NCBI GenBank assembly: GCA_964423405.1
Contig: CAYREY010000011.1
Coordinates: forward strand, 16,189-80,188
Reading direction: 5' to 3'
Length of the DNA stretch: 64,000 nt
Source of the DNA: Bog-950 sp964423405
Lineage (GTDB): Bacteria > Bacteroidota > Bacteroidia > Chitinophagales > LD1
Positions within the stretch are counted from its first letter, which is position 1. The number at the start of each line of letters is the position of its first letter. A program made the position numbers and the translations under genes. A model generated the notes under the pieces. That model worked only from the letters and a program-made list of their open reading frames with translations. It was not told where the DNA came from and ran no database searches. This document shows positions 29,852-40,500 of the stretch, piece by piece.

Positions 29852-30463
29852 GTGACTGATAAACAAAGCGGGTATTGTTATTTTGGGCGTAGTTTTGTGT
29901 AACCCCCAAATAGGTTAATCGTACACTTAACCATTATGACAAAGGGTGGAAAATTAATTACAGACAGCGTTAAAATTCTAAAAGAATTTTAACTGTTACG
30001 ATGCCTGCCCGTCAGGTTAATCGTAAAAAGAGAAAAGGGAGGGTGCAGACTCTACCCTTTAACAAACAATGCTCAAACATGATTCAGTAGTCGTTTCAGG
30101 CTAACTATTCAGTTCAGGCTTATACATTGGTATACAGATATACATCTGTGCCCTTGTATAGGCCTGAGTAGTTTTTATAACACTAGCATGGTTACCTGAC
30201 CTAAAAAACTTTCCTGGTAGAGCCAATATGTAAGCTGTATTTTCTATAGGTGCAATAGCGTTTTTCTACACACAATAGTCATCTTATAATGGTATATGTT
30301 GTCTTTTAGTGCAAATTACTAGCAGTAACCTACAAGCAGTTGCTGGTTTTTTGCATAATACAAGCCTTAATATGTTAACTACTGCCTGTAAAAGTAACCT
30401 TACAAGTTGCAGGCTCGTTAACAGTTGCAGATATCAATTTGTTAAATAACAGAAAAACAACCC
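29852..30463. other. 612-bp intergenic region with several hairpins, no gene seen
   Basis: No convincing ORF is present. A perfect 10-bp AT-rich hairpin (TTAAAATTCT, 3-nt loop, complement) lies at 29970-29992. The motif AGGTTAATCGTA occurs twice, near 29911 and 30014. A 56-nt compound palindrome at 30113-30168 pairs TTCAGGC-TTATACA with TGTATA-GGCCTGAG and encloses a smaller ACAGAT/ATCTGT hairpin. It is followed by a T-run, so it may be a terminator or a structured leader of the collagen-like gene. Confidence 0.5.
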
Positions 30464-33400
30464 ATGAAGAAGCAAATTCTGATAGCAGCAACAACCCTGG
30501 CCGTGTTGCTTAACCTGAAATTATCGGCGCAGAATACTGGTATAGGCGAGCCCAATCCCGCTAGTAAGCTGTCGGTAAAAGGTAACTTAAGTGTAGGTAC
30601 CAACTTTTCAGGTCTTACTGCCCCTACCGGAGGTATGATTGTAGAAGGCACGCTGGGCTTAGGTACGGCACTTCCCGATCCCAACTCAATACTTGATATG
30701 GGGAATAGCGGAAAAGGTATAGTAATGCCTAAACTAACCAAAGCACAACGTTTGGCTATAACCAACCCACAAAAGGGGTTAATGGTGTTTGATGCCGATT
30801 CTAATACCCTCTTTTTCCATAACGGCACCGGCTGGTTGAATTTTCCGGCAATAGATCAGATAAATAACGTAGTAACCAACATAACCGGAGCAAATGGTAC
30901 TTCGTTACTTGGCGGTTTATTGGGTGGCGGCGTTCCAGGCCCTACCGGCCCTGCAGGCGAAGGCTATGGCTCAACCTCAACCACACCTACTTTAATTGGT
31001 ACAGGCACTAAAATTTTTACTACTCAAACCAACCAGGCATGGCAGGTAGATGACCGTGTACGTATTTCAAACAGCAGCACGAACTATATGGAAGGTGTTG
31101 TTACAGCTTATGCGGCAAACCTGTTAACTGTAAATGTAACACGCGTTAATGGAAGTGGTTTGCTAAGCAACTGGCGAATTAGCCTGGTAGGCGATGCTGG
31201 TGCCACCGGCCCTACGGGTCCTAGTGGTGTGGGTGTTACCGGCCCCACCGGCGCAGCAGGTGCCGCAGGCCCCACTGGAGCCGCCGGAGCTGTAGGCGCT
31301 ACTGGCCCTACTGGTTCAGCAGGTACTGCATGGTTATCGGGTGCTGTTGCTCCTACAGGTGGCCAGGGAGTATTGAACGATTTTTATTTGAACACAGCAA
31401 ATGGTGCTTATTTCAGAAAAACCGGCGCATCTACCTGGACCCAGCAGGGTACATTGGCAGGAGTAGCCGGCGCAACGGGACCTACCGGAGCAGCCGGGGT
31501 AGCAGGAACAGCCGGGGCAACCGGCCCTACAGGCGCAGCGGGTACTGCCGGAACCAACGGTGCTACCTGGTTAAATGGTTCATCGGCACCTACCGGTGGC
31601 CAGGGAACTGTAAACGATTTTTATTTAGCATCTTCAAACGGTACATATTATAAGAAAACAGGTGCTTCTACCTGGACCAATCAGGGTAGCCTGAAAGGTT
31701 CTACAGGTGCCACCGGTGCAGCGGGTTCTGTTGGCGCTACCGGCCCAACAGGTGCGGTAGGTGCTGCCGGTTCTAACGGTTCTACCTGGCTAACAGGTTC
31801 ATCGGCACCTACCGGTGGCCTGGGCGCATTAAACGATTTTTATCTGTCATCATCTAACGGCACATACTACAGAAAAACAGGAGCCTCCACCTGGACCAAC
31901 CAGGGTAGCCTGAAAGGTTCTACTGGCGCTACAGGATCAACAGGTGCTACCGGCGCAGCGGGTTCTGTTGGCGCTACCGGCCCAACAGGTGCGGTAGGTG
32001 CTGCCGGTTNNNNNNNNNNNNNNNNNNNNNNNNNNNNNNNNNNNNNNNNNNNNNNNNNNNNNNNNNNNNNNNNNNNNNNNNNNNNNNNNNNNNNNNNNNN
32101 NNNNNNNNNGCAGCGGGTTCTGTTGGCGCTACCGGCCCAACAGGTGCGGTAGGTGCTGCCGGTTCTAACGGTTCTACCTGGCTAACAGGTTCATCGGCAC
32201 CTACCGGTGGCCTGGGCGCATTAAACGATTTTTATCTGTCATCATCTAACGGCACATACTACAAAAAAACAGGAGCCTCTACCTGGGCCAACCAGGGTAG
32301 CCTGAAAGGTACCACTGGTGCTACCGGATCCGCCGGTGCAACAGGTCCTACAGGTGCTGCGGGGTCTATTGGTGCTACTGGCCCAACTGGCCCTGCTGGT
32401 ACCAACGGCTGGGGTTTAACAGGAAACAGCGGTACTACTGCCGGCACCAACTTTATCGGTACTACTGATAGTCGTGATCTGGTATTTAAAACCAATGGTA
32501 CCGAAAAAATGCGTATTCAGTCTAACGGACTTGTGGGTATTGGTTGTTCAACAGTACCAAACAATAAATGGATTGTAGCTTCTAACGTTGCCAGCCCTAC
32601 CTTTAACAGTGCAGGTAACGGTTTTGGAGCCTGCTTTACAGGCGGCGGCGGTTTTTATGTGAAGAACAATACCGACGGAGTGGAAGGTAAGTACGAATCG
32701 TGGGATGGTAAAATACACCTGGGCGTAGCCAGTGCAAGTTATGCTCCTCTGGTATTCTATATCGAGGGCTCTACTGAAGCTGCCCGTTTAGATATAGATG
32801 GATACTTTGGTATAGGTACTTCCGACCCTACTCAGAAAATAGAAGTGTTGGATGGTAATGTGCTGATATCTAATACAGGTACTGCCGGCCAGCTACGTTT
32901 GCAGGAACCAGCCGGCTCTGGTAGCAACTATACCGGTTTTAAAGCACAGGCACAGAGCGCCAACATAGTATATACTCTGCCTGCTGCCGATGGCAGCAAC
33001 GGTCAGGTATTGACGACCAACGGTTCTGGTACTTTGTCGTGGTCAACAGCAAGTGGTGGTGGTAGCTATATTAATAATGGTACCTCTGCGCAAAGCGGCG
33101 CCAACTTTAATATTGGTGGTAATGGCACTATAGGAGGAACTTTATCGGTTGCCAGCAATGGTACCATTAGTGGCAATGCATCAATAGGCGGTAATGCCAC
33201 AGTAAGCGGTAATACAACTATAAGCGGTAATGCCATTGTGAGTGGTACTGCAACAATTGCTGGCGCTACAGAGGTGGGAGATCTTACTCTGGATGCAGGT
33301 ATGTCTGCTCCTATTACTTCAACCAGCAGTAACATTACATTAGGCAGCAGCCACTATACTGTTGTATTAACAGGTAGCTCTCCGCAGGTTACCTTGCCAT

Positions 33401-33567
33401 CGGCAAGTTCGCACACTGGTCGTATCTACATTATAGTAAATCAAACATCAGGTTCGCGTACTATCAGCACATACAAGAATTTTTCAAACTCAAATACTAC
33501 CACTATTCCCGCAAACTCATCTATTATGCTGCAAAGCAACGGTTCAAACTGGTTGCTAATCCGCTAG
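30464..33567 (+). CDS. Collagen-like repeat surface protein, interrupted by assembly gap
   Basis: A secreted protein with signal peptide ending at KLSAQ. The N-terminal part resembles Bacteroidota tail-fibre-like proteins (SILDMGNSGKGIVMPKLT). From about residue 155 it has Gly-X-Y collagen blocks (GATGPTGAAG type) alternating with a module of about 45 aa (TWLxGSSAPTGG to DFYLxSSNGTYYKKTGASTW). Together they form tandem units of about 79 codons, with four visible. The C-terminal part (about 630 on in the collapsed form) carries fibre-like repeats including a hexapeptide series (GNATVSGNTTISGN). The 100-N gap at 32010-32109 lies in the array and is flanked by identical 55-mers; collapsing gives 982 aa in frame, but copy number may be underestimated. 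No T9SS domain is recognised. Confidence 0.82.
31718..32430 (+). repeat. ~237-bp tandem collagen-like repeat array
   Basis: The 55-mer beginning GCAGCGGGTTCTGTTGGCGC occurs at 31718, 31955 and, after the gap, 32110. The first two are exactly 237 bp (79 codons) apart, and the units are nearly identical at the DNA level, which is why assembly broke here. Confidence 0.8.
31955..32164. other. Assembly gap with identical 55-bp flanks in tandem repeat
   Basis: 100 N at 32010-32109, with 31955-32009 identical to 32110-32164. Removing 155 nt keeps the frame, yet because the flank is itself a repeat unit, one or more whole 237-bp units may be missing. Confidence 0.88.
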
Positions 33568-33586
33568 TTTAAAATACCAGCCATTT

Positions 33587-33617
33587 TAAAAGCTGCCCTG
33601 TAAGGCGGCTTTTTTTA
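33587..33617 (+). terminator. Rho-independent terminator after collagen-like gene
   Basis: AAAGCTGCC and GGCGGCTTT pair with one G-T wobble around CTGTAA, followed by a run of T. Confidence 0.8.
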
Positions 33618-33627
33618 TTTTCAACCC

Positions 33628-34071
33628 ATGCTAAACTGGCAATTAAAAACTTTTGACGAGTTAACGGTTACCGAGTTATATCACATACTTCAGCTGCGCT
33701 GCGAGGTGTTTATTGTTGAACAGAACTGCCCTTACCTTGATCCGGATGGGAAGGATTTTAAATCGCACCATTTAATGGGAAGTATGGACGGAAACCTGGT
33801 TGCATATGCCAGATTAGTAAAGCCCGGAGTTAGTTATCAGGAAGTTTCTATTGGTCGGGTTGTTACATCACCTAAGTATCGCCGTGGCGGTTATGGTATT
33901 GAGCTAATGAACGAGGCTATCAGCCAGATAGAGTATGTTTATGGTAAGGTGCCTATACGTATAGGAGCACAGGCGTATCTCAAAAAATTTTACGAATCTT
34001 TGGGTTTTGTAGATTTAAATGAACCGTACCTGGAAGATGGTATCCCCCACTTGATAATGCTAAGAAGGTAG
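33628..34071 (+). CDS. GNAT acetyltransferase, ElaA family
   Basis: A 147-aa N-acetyltransferase. FDELTVTELYHILQLRCEVFIVEQ and CPYLDPDGKD match the ElaA subgroup, and IGRVVTSPKYRRGGYGIELM is the acetyl-CoA-binding loop (RRxGxG/A). The substrate is unknown. It begins 60 bp after the collagen-like gene but past a terminator. It meets the convergent hypothetical gene with no bases between the stops. Confidence 0.9.
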   Translation: MLNWQLKTFDELTVTELYHILQLRCEVFIVEQNCPYLDPDGKDFKSHHLMGSMDGNLVAYARLVKPGVSYQEVSIGRVVTSPKYRRGGYGIELMNEAISQIEYVYGKVPIRIGAQAYLKKFYESLGFVDLNEPYLEDGIPHLIMLRR

Positions 34072-34806
34072 TCAAAAATCAGTATGGTAACTTAATGCAC
34101 AAGCCGAACGTGTTTTTTTTTGTTTAAACGATCTGCGTTCCGCTGCTGAATAATGGATAGCCATATGCATTTGCAATACGCTGGATTCTTCAATCATTTT
34201 TACAGGCAGTAAACTTGTTTTGGCAATAAAAGTAGTTGTGTGGCGCTCTTCGCGATACATGCCTAATCGCCGTGGTGTTTTATAGTAGCCTTCAATTTTG
34301 TAACAAGGTATACTGTTGTTGCCTATGCTTATCACTGCATTGGTGTCGGTACAAATTGAGTAGTTGTCATATTTTATAATGCTGCCCGTTGCCAGATAAT
34401 ACCAGTTATAGATTTTGTACGTTCGCTGGTTTAGTGTTGTGCTACCAAGTACAAAAGATTGCTCTCCCAAAGTGCTGTCAATACTTACAAAATATATCAG
34501 GCTGTCAGTCTTGTAAAAGTCGATGTTACTATACTCAAAATCGGGCAAACCTCCTCCTTTCCACATTAATGGTTTTTGTGGCCTATGCCAAAATTTTTTT
34601 GAGTCGGGTAATACATAAAGTTTAAAAGTATCAGAAGTGTTACTATTAGATTGACGGTTGTAGTCGTTAACCAGATAACTTATTACATAAGATTCAGGTT
34701 TATCTTTCAATGGTTTTTTGATACGGAAATCAAGTTCTGTACCCTGGCAAAATCCGGCACAGCTTGTTAGTAATAAAGCAAATAGAACAAAAAGTTGTTT
34801 AAACAT
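34072..34806 (-). CDS. Hypothetical exported protein, possible lipoprotein
   Basis: A 244-aa protein of unknown function. The N-terminus MFKQLFVLFALLLTSCAGFCQ could be a lipoprotein signal (LLTSC) or a standard signal peptide cut after FCQ. The body is beta-rich, with many tyrosines and threonines and no recognised catalytic motif. It resembles the many GLPGLI/DUF-like exported proteins of Bacteroidota in style only. It stands alone, convergent with the GNAT gene and divergent from the cytochrome gene. Confidence 0.65.
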   Translation of the reverse strand: MFKQLFVLFALLLTSCAGFCQGTELDFRIKKPLKDKPESYVISYLVNDYNRQSNSNTSDTFKLYVLPDSKKFWHRPQKPLMWKGGGLPDFEYSNIDFYKTDSLIYFVSIDSTLGEQSFVLGSTTLNQRTYKIYNWYYLATGSIIKYDNYSICTDTNAVISIGNNSIPCYKIEGYYKTPRRLGMYREERHTTTFIAKTSLLPVKMIEESSVLQMHMAIHYSAAERRSFKQKKTRSACALSYHTDF

Positions 34807-34931
34807 ATACTTATGTGTAATGCATATTGGTTTTAAAAGTAACAGATGAAGTTATTGTAGCGCAATTTCTTTTTGATGAAAGCTAGTTGTATTTTGCGGC
34901 ACACATTTTAATAACCATTAACCCCTTAATT

Positions 34932-35897
34932 ATGAAAACTGTATTACGCATTTTTCTCTACCTCGTTATAATGGTAGTAGTAGTATTGGTAGGTTTTGTG
35001 GGCTTTATACAGCTGCGCGGAATACCTAAGTACGAAGTAAAAAAGATTGATTACCCTCAAGTACAGTACGATTCGGCAATGATAGCCCACGGCCAGAAGA
35101 TTGCTTCGGTGCAATGTGTGGTATGCCACCGTGGCAGCGACGGTAAGTTGTCAGGCCGCTTATTAAATGAACTCCCTCCCGATTTTGGCGAAATTCACTC
35201 TGCTAATATTACTCAAAACAAAGAAAAGGGAATTGGTAACTGGACTGACGAGCAGATTGCATATTTATTGCGCACTGGTGTGAAACCCGATGGCCAGTTT
35301 TTACCGGCTTATATGCCTAAGTTTCCCCACATGAGCGAGTATGATTTGAAGTGCGTAATTGCTTTCCTACGTTCAGGAACACCCGTTGTACAACCATCAG
35401 AAATTGCTAAAATACCAAGCAAGCCATCGTTTCTTACTAAATTTTTGTGTTTAGTGGCTTTTAAAGAAATTCCATACCCTGCTACGGCTATTCCTGAACC
35501 AGATACCTCAAATGCTGTAGAGTTTGGCAAGTACCTGGTGGTGGGCCGGTATGATTGCTACCCTTGTCACTCTGCCGATTTTAAAACCCTTAACCAGGCA
35601 CAGCCGGAGTTATCAGGTGGCTTTTTGGGTGGTGGAAATAAAATGGTATCGCTGGATGGTAAAGAACGCCTTACTGCTAATATTACATTTGATGAAGAAA
35701 CTGGTATAGGCCGTTGGACACTCGATGATTTCAGAAATGCAATGATTAGCTCGAAGAGTAAAGACGGACATGCGCTACGCGATCCAATGTTGCCATATAA
35801 TGGTATGACAGAAACGGAGATAAAATCTATCTACGCATATTTACAAACAGTACCTAAAATAAAGAACAAGGTAGACCGCAAATGGGATCAGGATTAA
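34932..35897 (+). CDS. Membrane-anchored dihaem cytochrome c
   Basis: A 321-aa protein with one N-terminal membrane helix (residues about 7-28) and two class I cytochrome c domains. The haem motifs are CVVCH at 62-66 and CYPCH at 209-213. Methionines in YMPKFPHM and MLPYNGM are candidate axial ligands. It should be anchored in the inner membrane with its haems in the periplasm, passing electrons to or from an unknown partner; no oxidase or dehydrogenase gene is adjacent. The ATG at 34932 is preferred because the upstream 15 codons disrupt the anchor. Confidence 0.9.
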   Translation: MKTVLRIFLYLVIMVVVVLVGFVGFIQLRGIPKYEVKKIDYPQVQYDSAMIAHGQKIASVQCVVCHRGSDGKLSGRLLNELPPDFGEIHSANITQNKEKGIGNWTDEQIAYLLRTGVKPDGQFLPAYMPKFPHMSEYDLKCVIAFLRSGTPVVQPSEIAKIPSKPSFLTKFLCLVAFKEIPYPATAIPEPDTSNAVEFGKYLVVGRYDCYPCHSADFKTLNQAQPELSGGFLGGGNKMVSLDGKERLTANITFDEETGIGRWTLDDFRNAMISSKSKDGHALRDPMLPYNGMTETEIKSIYAYLQTVPKIKNKVDRKWDQD

Positions 35898-35945
35898 GTG
35901 GATGAAATTTTTTATACCGATAGATTGAAGGAATCTGTGGGTAGG

Positions 35946-35975
35946 CCCCGCATCAATTTATTGTGCGGGGTTTTT
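35946..35975 (+). terminator. Rho-independent terminator after cytochrome c gene
   Basis: CCCCGCA at 35946-35952 pairs with TGCGGGG at 35964-35970 and is followed by TTTTT. It overlaps the stop of the convergent gene. Confidence 0.85.
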
Positions 35976-37419
35976 ATTTCATTTTTGTTTCAATCCATTT
36001 TTGATACTCAAATTGACCGTTAACTGTTTGTTGGTCGCCTTTGCCTGCTATTTTCATCAGCGCTGTATACATGTCGGCAAACGCCAGTTGCTTTTCCTTT
36101 TTGCCGCCAGCTTTAAGTACTTTTTTAAATCCATCCAACAGCAGATGGTCAAAGTCATCGCCTAACTTACGTTTGGCAAGAAAGCGCTGTGTATTGGTAA
36201 TTTTGTAGTCGAGTAAATCATGGTTTCCTAACTCGTAATGAACCAGTAACTCAAGTTGGCGTGCGTACCTGTGTACTTGTTGCCGTTCTTCAATACGTTC
36301 GTGGTTTAATATTTTATTTAGCCAGTCAATCGAACTCGAAAAATCTTTTTTACGAAAGAACCCAACAGCTATATTGAAACAGAGGTCCATTTCGCGTACA
36401 AGGGTTATTTCATGCCTGTGTTTTTTTAACCCTTCCTCCACATATGCGGTGTGTTCGGGCAGGTTTACATAGCTGCTGCTGAGTTTAAAATACAACAGCC
36501 CAAAATTTGAACGTTGTTCAAACTTAAGCCCCTCAAAGCCCTGCACTAAATCGTGTGCTTTTTGCATTTCACCATAAGCATACTGGTATTCTTTTAGGTC
36601 GGCTATGTTATATGCCAGCGATACCAGATTACCCACCAGCAACAGGTAGTTTTTAGGTCGCGTTTTCAGTAGTACGTCATTACGCAGCGATAATTCGTAT
36701 TGCTCTTTTTTGGCCTGGTATGCTTTTAGGAAATTGCCTGTAAGGTAATGATATACAAACTCTACATTCAACAGGGCATACAATTCATCGCTTTCTCCGC
36801 AAAGGTTTTCCCGCTTCAATATCGGATGCTGCATCAACGCTTCTATTCGTTCCTTTTCTTTTGCCTGTTCATGGCCACGGTTGGTGGCCATAGTTATCAG
36901 TTCATTGTAAATGGCGTTCAGATCTGTGGTATTCGATATTATTTTTATTACCCGTTTGCGCTCTTCAAATACAGATGCGTTCGATTTTATTAGGGTATTG
37001 TTAAAAGCGGCTTCAAAACTTAGTACCTCCAGCAACCGGGTAAACTGCTCGTATTCATAACAAAACTGCTTCAGCTTCGGAAGTTGTTTTTCAACTACTG
37101 CCGTCATTCCTTTTTCGTGGAATATTTTAAGGTTCTGTAATCTCTCGTAGCTTACATCATCCATCAATTTGCCCGAGTTGAAGCTCCGCATAGAGCGTAA
37201 AATTGCTTCCTGCAGGTAAGTTTTGGCTGCAGAAAAATTGTTTGTAAACGCTTCGCCTTTAAACTTTTTCTTAAGCTTTTCTTCATCGTATTCGAGTTGC
37301 GCATTTATCGCATCGAACAGCTTAACATAGTTCTGTCCCCCACTTTGTTCTTTAAAGTACTTTTTCTCGGTTTTGCTAAGCGAGTGTATAAGTTGGTGTA
37401 ACTGGTCGGAATAGGCCAT
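35974..37419 (-). CDS. Bacteroidota ~480-aa helical family protein (member B)
   Basis: A 481-aa protein with no signal peptide or membrane helix, predicted mostly helical with TPR-like repeats (for example YAYGEMQKAHDLV, SSIDWLNKIL). Function is unknown. It matches member A (4061-5500) in length, start pattern and layout, but identity looks low by eye. Upstream lies a perfect palindrome whose core is also found upstream of member A. It is convergent with the cytochrome gene and divergent from the FG-GAP protein gene. Confidence 0.75.
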   Translation of the reverse strand: MAYSDQLHQLIHSLSKTEKKYFKEQSGGQNYVKLFDAINAQLEYDEEKLKKKFKGEAFTNNFSAAKTYLQEAILRSMRSFNSGKLMDDVSYERLQNLKIFHEKGMTAVVEKQLPKLKQFCYEYEQFTRLLEVLSFEAAFNNTLIKSNASVFEERKRVIKIISNTTDLNAIYNELITMATNRGHEQAKEKERIEALMQHPILKRENLCGESDELYALLNVEFVYHYLTGNFLKAYQAKKEQYELSLRNDVLLKTRPKNYLLLVGNLVSLAYNIADLKEYQYAYGEMQKAHDLVQGFEGLKFEQRSNFGLLYFKLSSSYVNLPEHTAYVEEGLKKHRHEITLVREMDLCFNIAVGFFRKKDFSSSIDWLNKILNHERIEERQQVHRYARQLELLVHYELGNHDLLDYKITNTQRFLAKRKLGDDFDHLLLDGFKKVLKAGGKKEKQLAFADMYTALMKIAGKGDQQTVNGQFEYQKWIETKMK

Positions 37420-37453
37420 AGAAACCTAAATATAATCAACGTTTTTTGTTTTG

Positions 37454-37482
37454 CTAAAACCCTTTACCAGCAAGGGTTTTAG
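37454..37482. promoter_or_regulatory. Perfect palindrome upstream of member B, shared with member A
   Basis: CTAAAACCCTT (37454-37464) and AAGGGTTTTAG (37472-37482) are exact complements around the 7-nt loop TACCAGC. The string CCCTTTACCAGCAAGG corresponds to CCCTTTGCCAGCAGG at 5586-5600. It lies 35 nt upstream of the start of member B. It could be a protein operator or an RNA hairpin. Confidence 0.55.
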
Positions 37483-37594
37483 GTATTTTTTGTTGTTTTT
37501 AAATACATGGTTACTGGCCTAAAAAGTACACTTATTTTGATTTGGGATAGGTGGTGGGTTAAGTCATTTTCGTATTGCAAACAAGTAAGACACC

Positions 37595-40500
37595 ATGCAA
37601 AAAATAATCAATACCCTATCTGTATTATTAGTTACATGCACAGCAGTATATGCGCAAAATAGCTGTTTCGCACCTTTTGCCGATTTCAAAACCTATTATG
37701 GCCAATATGCATCCTCCAGTATTGCGGCCGCCGATATGAATAACGATGGCGATGAAGATGTGATAGTAAACATGGCTGATATATTGATACTTAATGGTAA
37801 CGGAGATGGTAGTTTCGATGCACCTGTTTCTTACAGTTCAAACGGCCAAAGCAGTGGTAAAATGCGTATTGCCGATTTTAATAGCGATAATAAGCCGGAT
37901 ATTATATCATTTGATAACCCTCCCTCAGGAACTAAATCGCTGAGTATATACACCAACAATAATTTTAACGGAGTATCGCAGGTATTAATGTTAACTACTA
38001 CTATACAGGCTGGCAATGCTCAAAGCCCCGGAGCTATTGAGGTAGCTGATGTGGATGGTGACAATCTGAAAGATGTTGTAGTGAACGATTATGATGGCTA
38101 CAAAATTTACGTGTACAAAAACTATGGTAATAACACGCTTACGCAACTGGCTATGTTAACTACCACATATAAACCTTTGAATATTGCAGTTGGCGACCTG
38201 AATGCCGATAACCGGGCCGATATAGTATGTAACTACAACGATTTGAGTTATGACTCTGTATCTGTTTTTATGAATAACGGCAGTGGTGGTTTTAGCGCAC
38301 CCGCTACTATTGCCGGAGGGGCCGGCTACGGTGGTATAGCCATTGCAGATATAGATGGTGATGGTAATAATGATTTGGTTAACAGCTACTCGGCTTATGT
38401 GCGTTTTGTAAAAGGTAATGGTAACGGAACCTTTGCCGCAGGGTACAATAACGGTTACATAGCAGCTACAGCTAACAAAATTATGGTCGGCGACTGGAAC
38501 AATGATACGAAAAGGGATGTTGCATTTTTAAATAGTCAGGGGTATATAGTTGGTTCTGCACTTGGTAATGGTAATGGTACGTTTGCTACCTCGTATAATG
38601 GAAGCTCGTATGGTTCGGCCGGCGATGCAGTTGTGGCCGATTTCGATTCGGATGGGAACGAAGATGTGGTAACTGTAAACGGAGCTCAGGGAAATATTTC
38701 TTTTTTAAAAGGCCAGACCGATGGGTCGTTTGGGCCACTAAGCCTGCGGGCAGGTAATGAACCTGAAAGGTTTGCCATAGGCCTTGTGAATAGCGATACT
38801 ATACCCGATATAGTTACCGCCGATTATCGCTCAAATACAATTAGTGTAATGGTTGGTAATGGAGATGGTTCGTTTCAACCTTCTATACAAGACACCAGCG
38901 GAAATGGAATACACGATTTGGTACTTGCACATTTTAATAACGATGGCAAAACAGATATTGCTATGGCTAATAACGGGAATGTTAGTATAGCATTAGGTAA
39001 TGGTGATGGAACTTTCACTACGCCGGTACTGCAGTCGCTTCCGGGAGCAGGAGGAGATTGGGCGATTGCAGCCGGCGACCTTAATGATGATACGTACAAC
39101 GATATTGTTGCTACTTCTGCAAACCTGGATAGCGTATTCGTAATGATTGGTAATGGTAACGGTACTTTTGTTCAAGGGGTAGGGTATGCTACCGGCGATC
39201 GGCCATTTGATGTTAAACTGGCTTTGCTTAATAACGATGCTTATCCTGATATAGTAGTACCTAATGATATATCAAACAATGTAAGTATTTTTTATGGCAC
39301 TGGCACTGGCACATTTCAGCAGGCGGTAAACCTGGCATGTGGGGCAGGCCCCCGCACGGTAGCTGTAGCTGATTTTAATAACGATACTTATCCGGATATT
39401 GTAACAGCCAACAATAATGCTGATAACGTAACTGTGATACTAAATAATGGAAACGGAAGCTTTGCTGCTGCGGCTGCATATCCGGTTACAACTTCCTCCA
39501 GCATATCAACAGTTGCTACAGGGTACTTCAATAATGATATTTTCCCCGATCTGATAGTGTCGCAATATCTAAAGAACAATGTGGCTGTGTTGCTGAATAA
39601 CGGTAATGGTACATTTGGGGCACTATCTACTTATGATACCGATTATCGGCCTACCGATGCAGCTTTTTTTGATTTTAACTACGATGGCTTTACAGATATA
39701 GTATCATGTAATACCGCAGGCAGTGTTACCGTAATACTTAACAGTGGTGTAACTTTAAGTGCAGCAGGCGGTACACAGTTGTGTTCGGGCGATTCGGTAT
39801 TGCTTGTTGCTACGGGTGGTACATCGTATTTATGGAGTAATGGAGCAACTACCGCTTCTGTTTATGTATCGGCAGCCGATAACTATACCTGCACCGTAAC
39901 CGTGCAAACTTCTACCGGTAATTGTATTGCACAGCCTGCTGCTATACCGGTTACAGTTGCCAGCAGCCCGCCATCTGTTAGTTTTAATTCAGTTACTAAT
40001 CGCTTTTGTGTTACCGATAATCCAATCAATTTATCGCTGGTAGGTGGTAGCCCCCAGGGGGGAGTATATTCAGGTAATTTTGTAAGTAACGGTGTGTTTG
40101 ATGTAACTGCATCGGGTGTTGGGCCGCATGTGGTTGCATACAGCATATCTAATAATTGTGGTACGGCCATAGCCAGCGATACTTTTTATGTAGATGCAGA
40201 AGTGCTGGCTGGCATTAATTTACCCTCTGATACTTTTTGCGATAACCAGGGTGCTATAACACTTGCGCCTTATGGTTCGCCCGCTGGTGGTGTGTGGGGG
40301 GTAAACAATCAGGTGGTTACTACTGTAAATCCTTCATTGGCCGGCCCCGGAACGTACCTTTTGCAATATACAGTTACAGCAGGTGGCTGTCGCGATACTG
40401 CCTATGTAAATGCGGTAGTAGAAAATTGCATAGGTATAAATGAAGCTACTGATGGGGCTATATCTGTTTTCCCAAACCCATCTTCAGGCAAGTTTATTGT

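Noticed and set aside
30464..33567. Prophage tail-fibre locus
   Set aside because: Collagen-like and fibre-like modules resemble tail fibres, but no other phage gene (terminase, capsid, integrase) is near, and a signal peptide is present.
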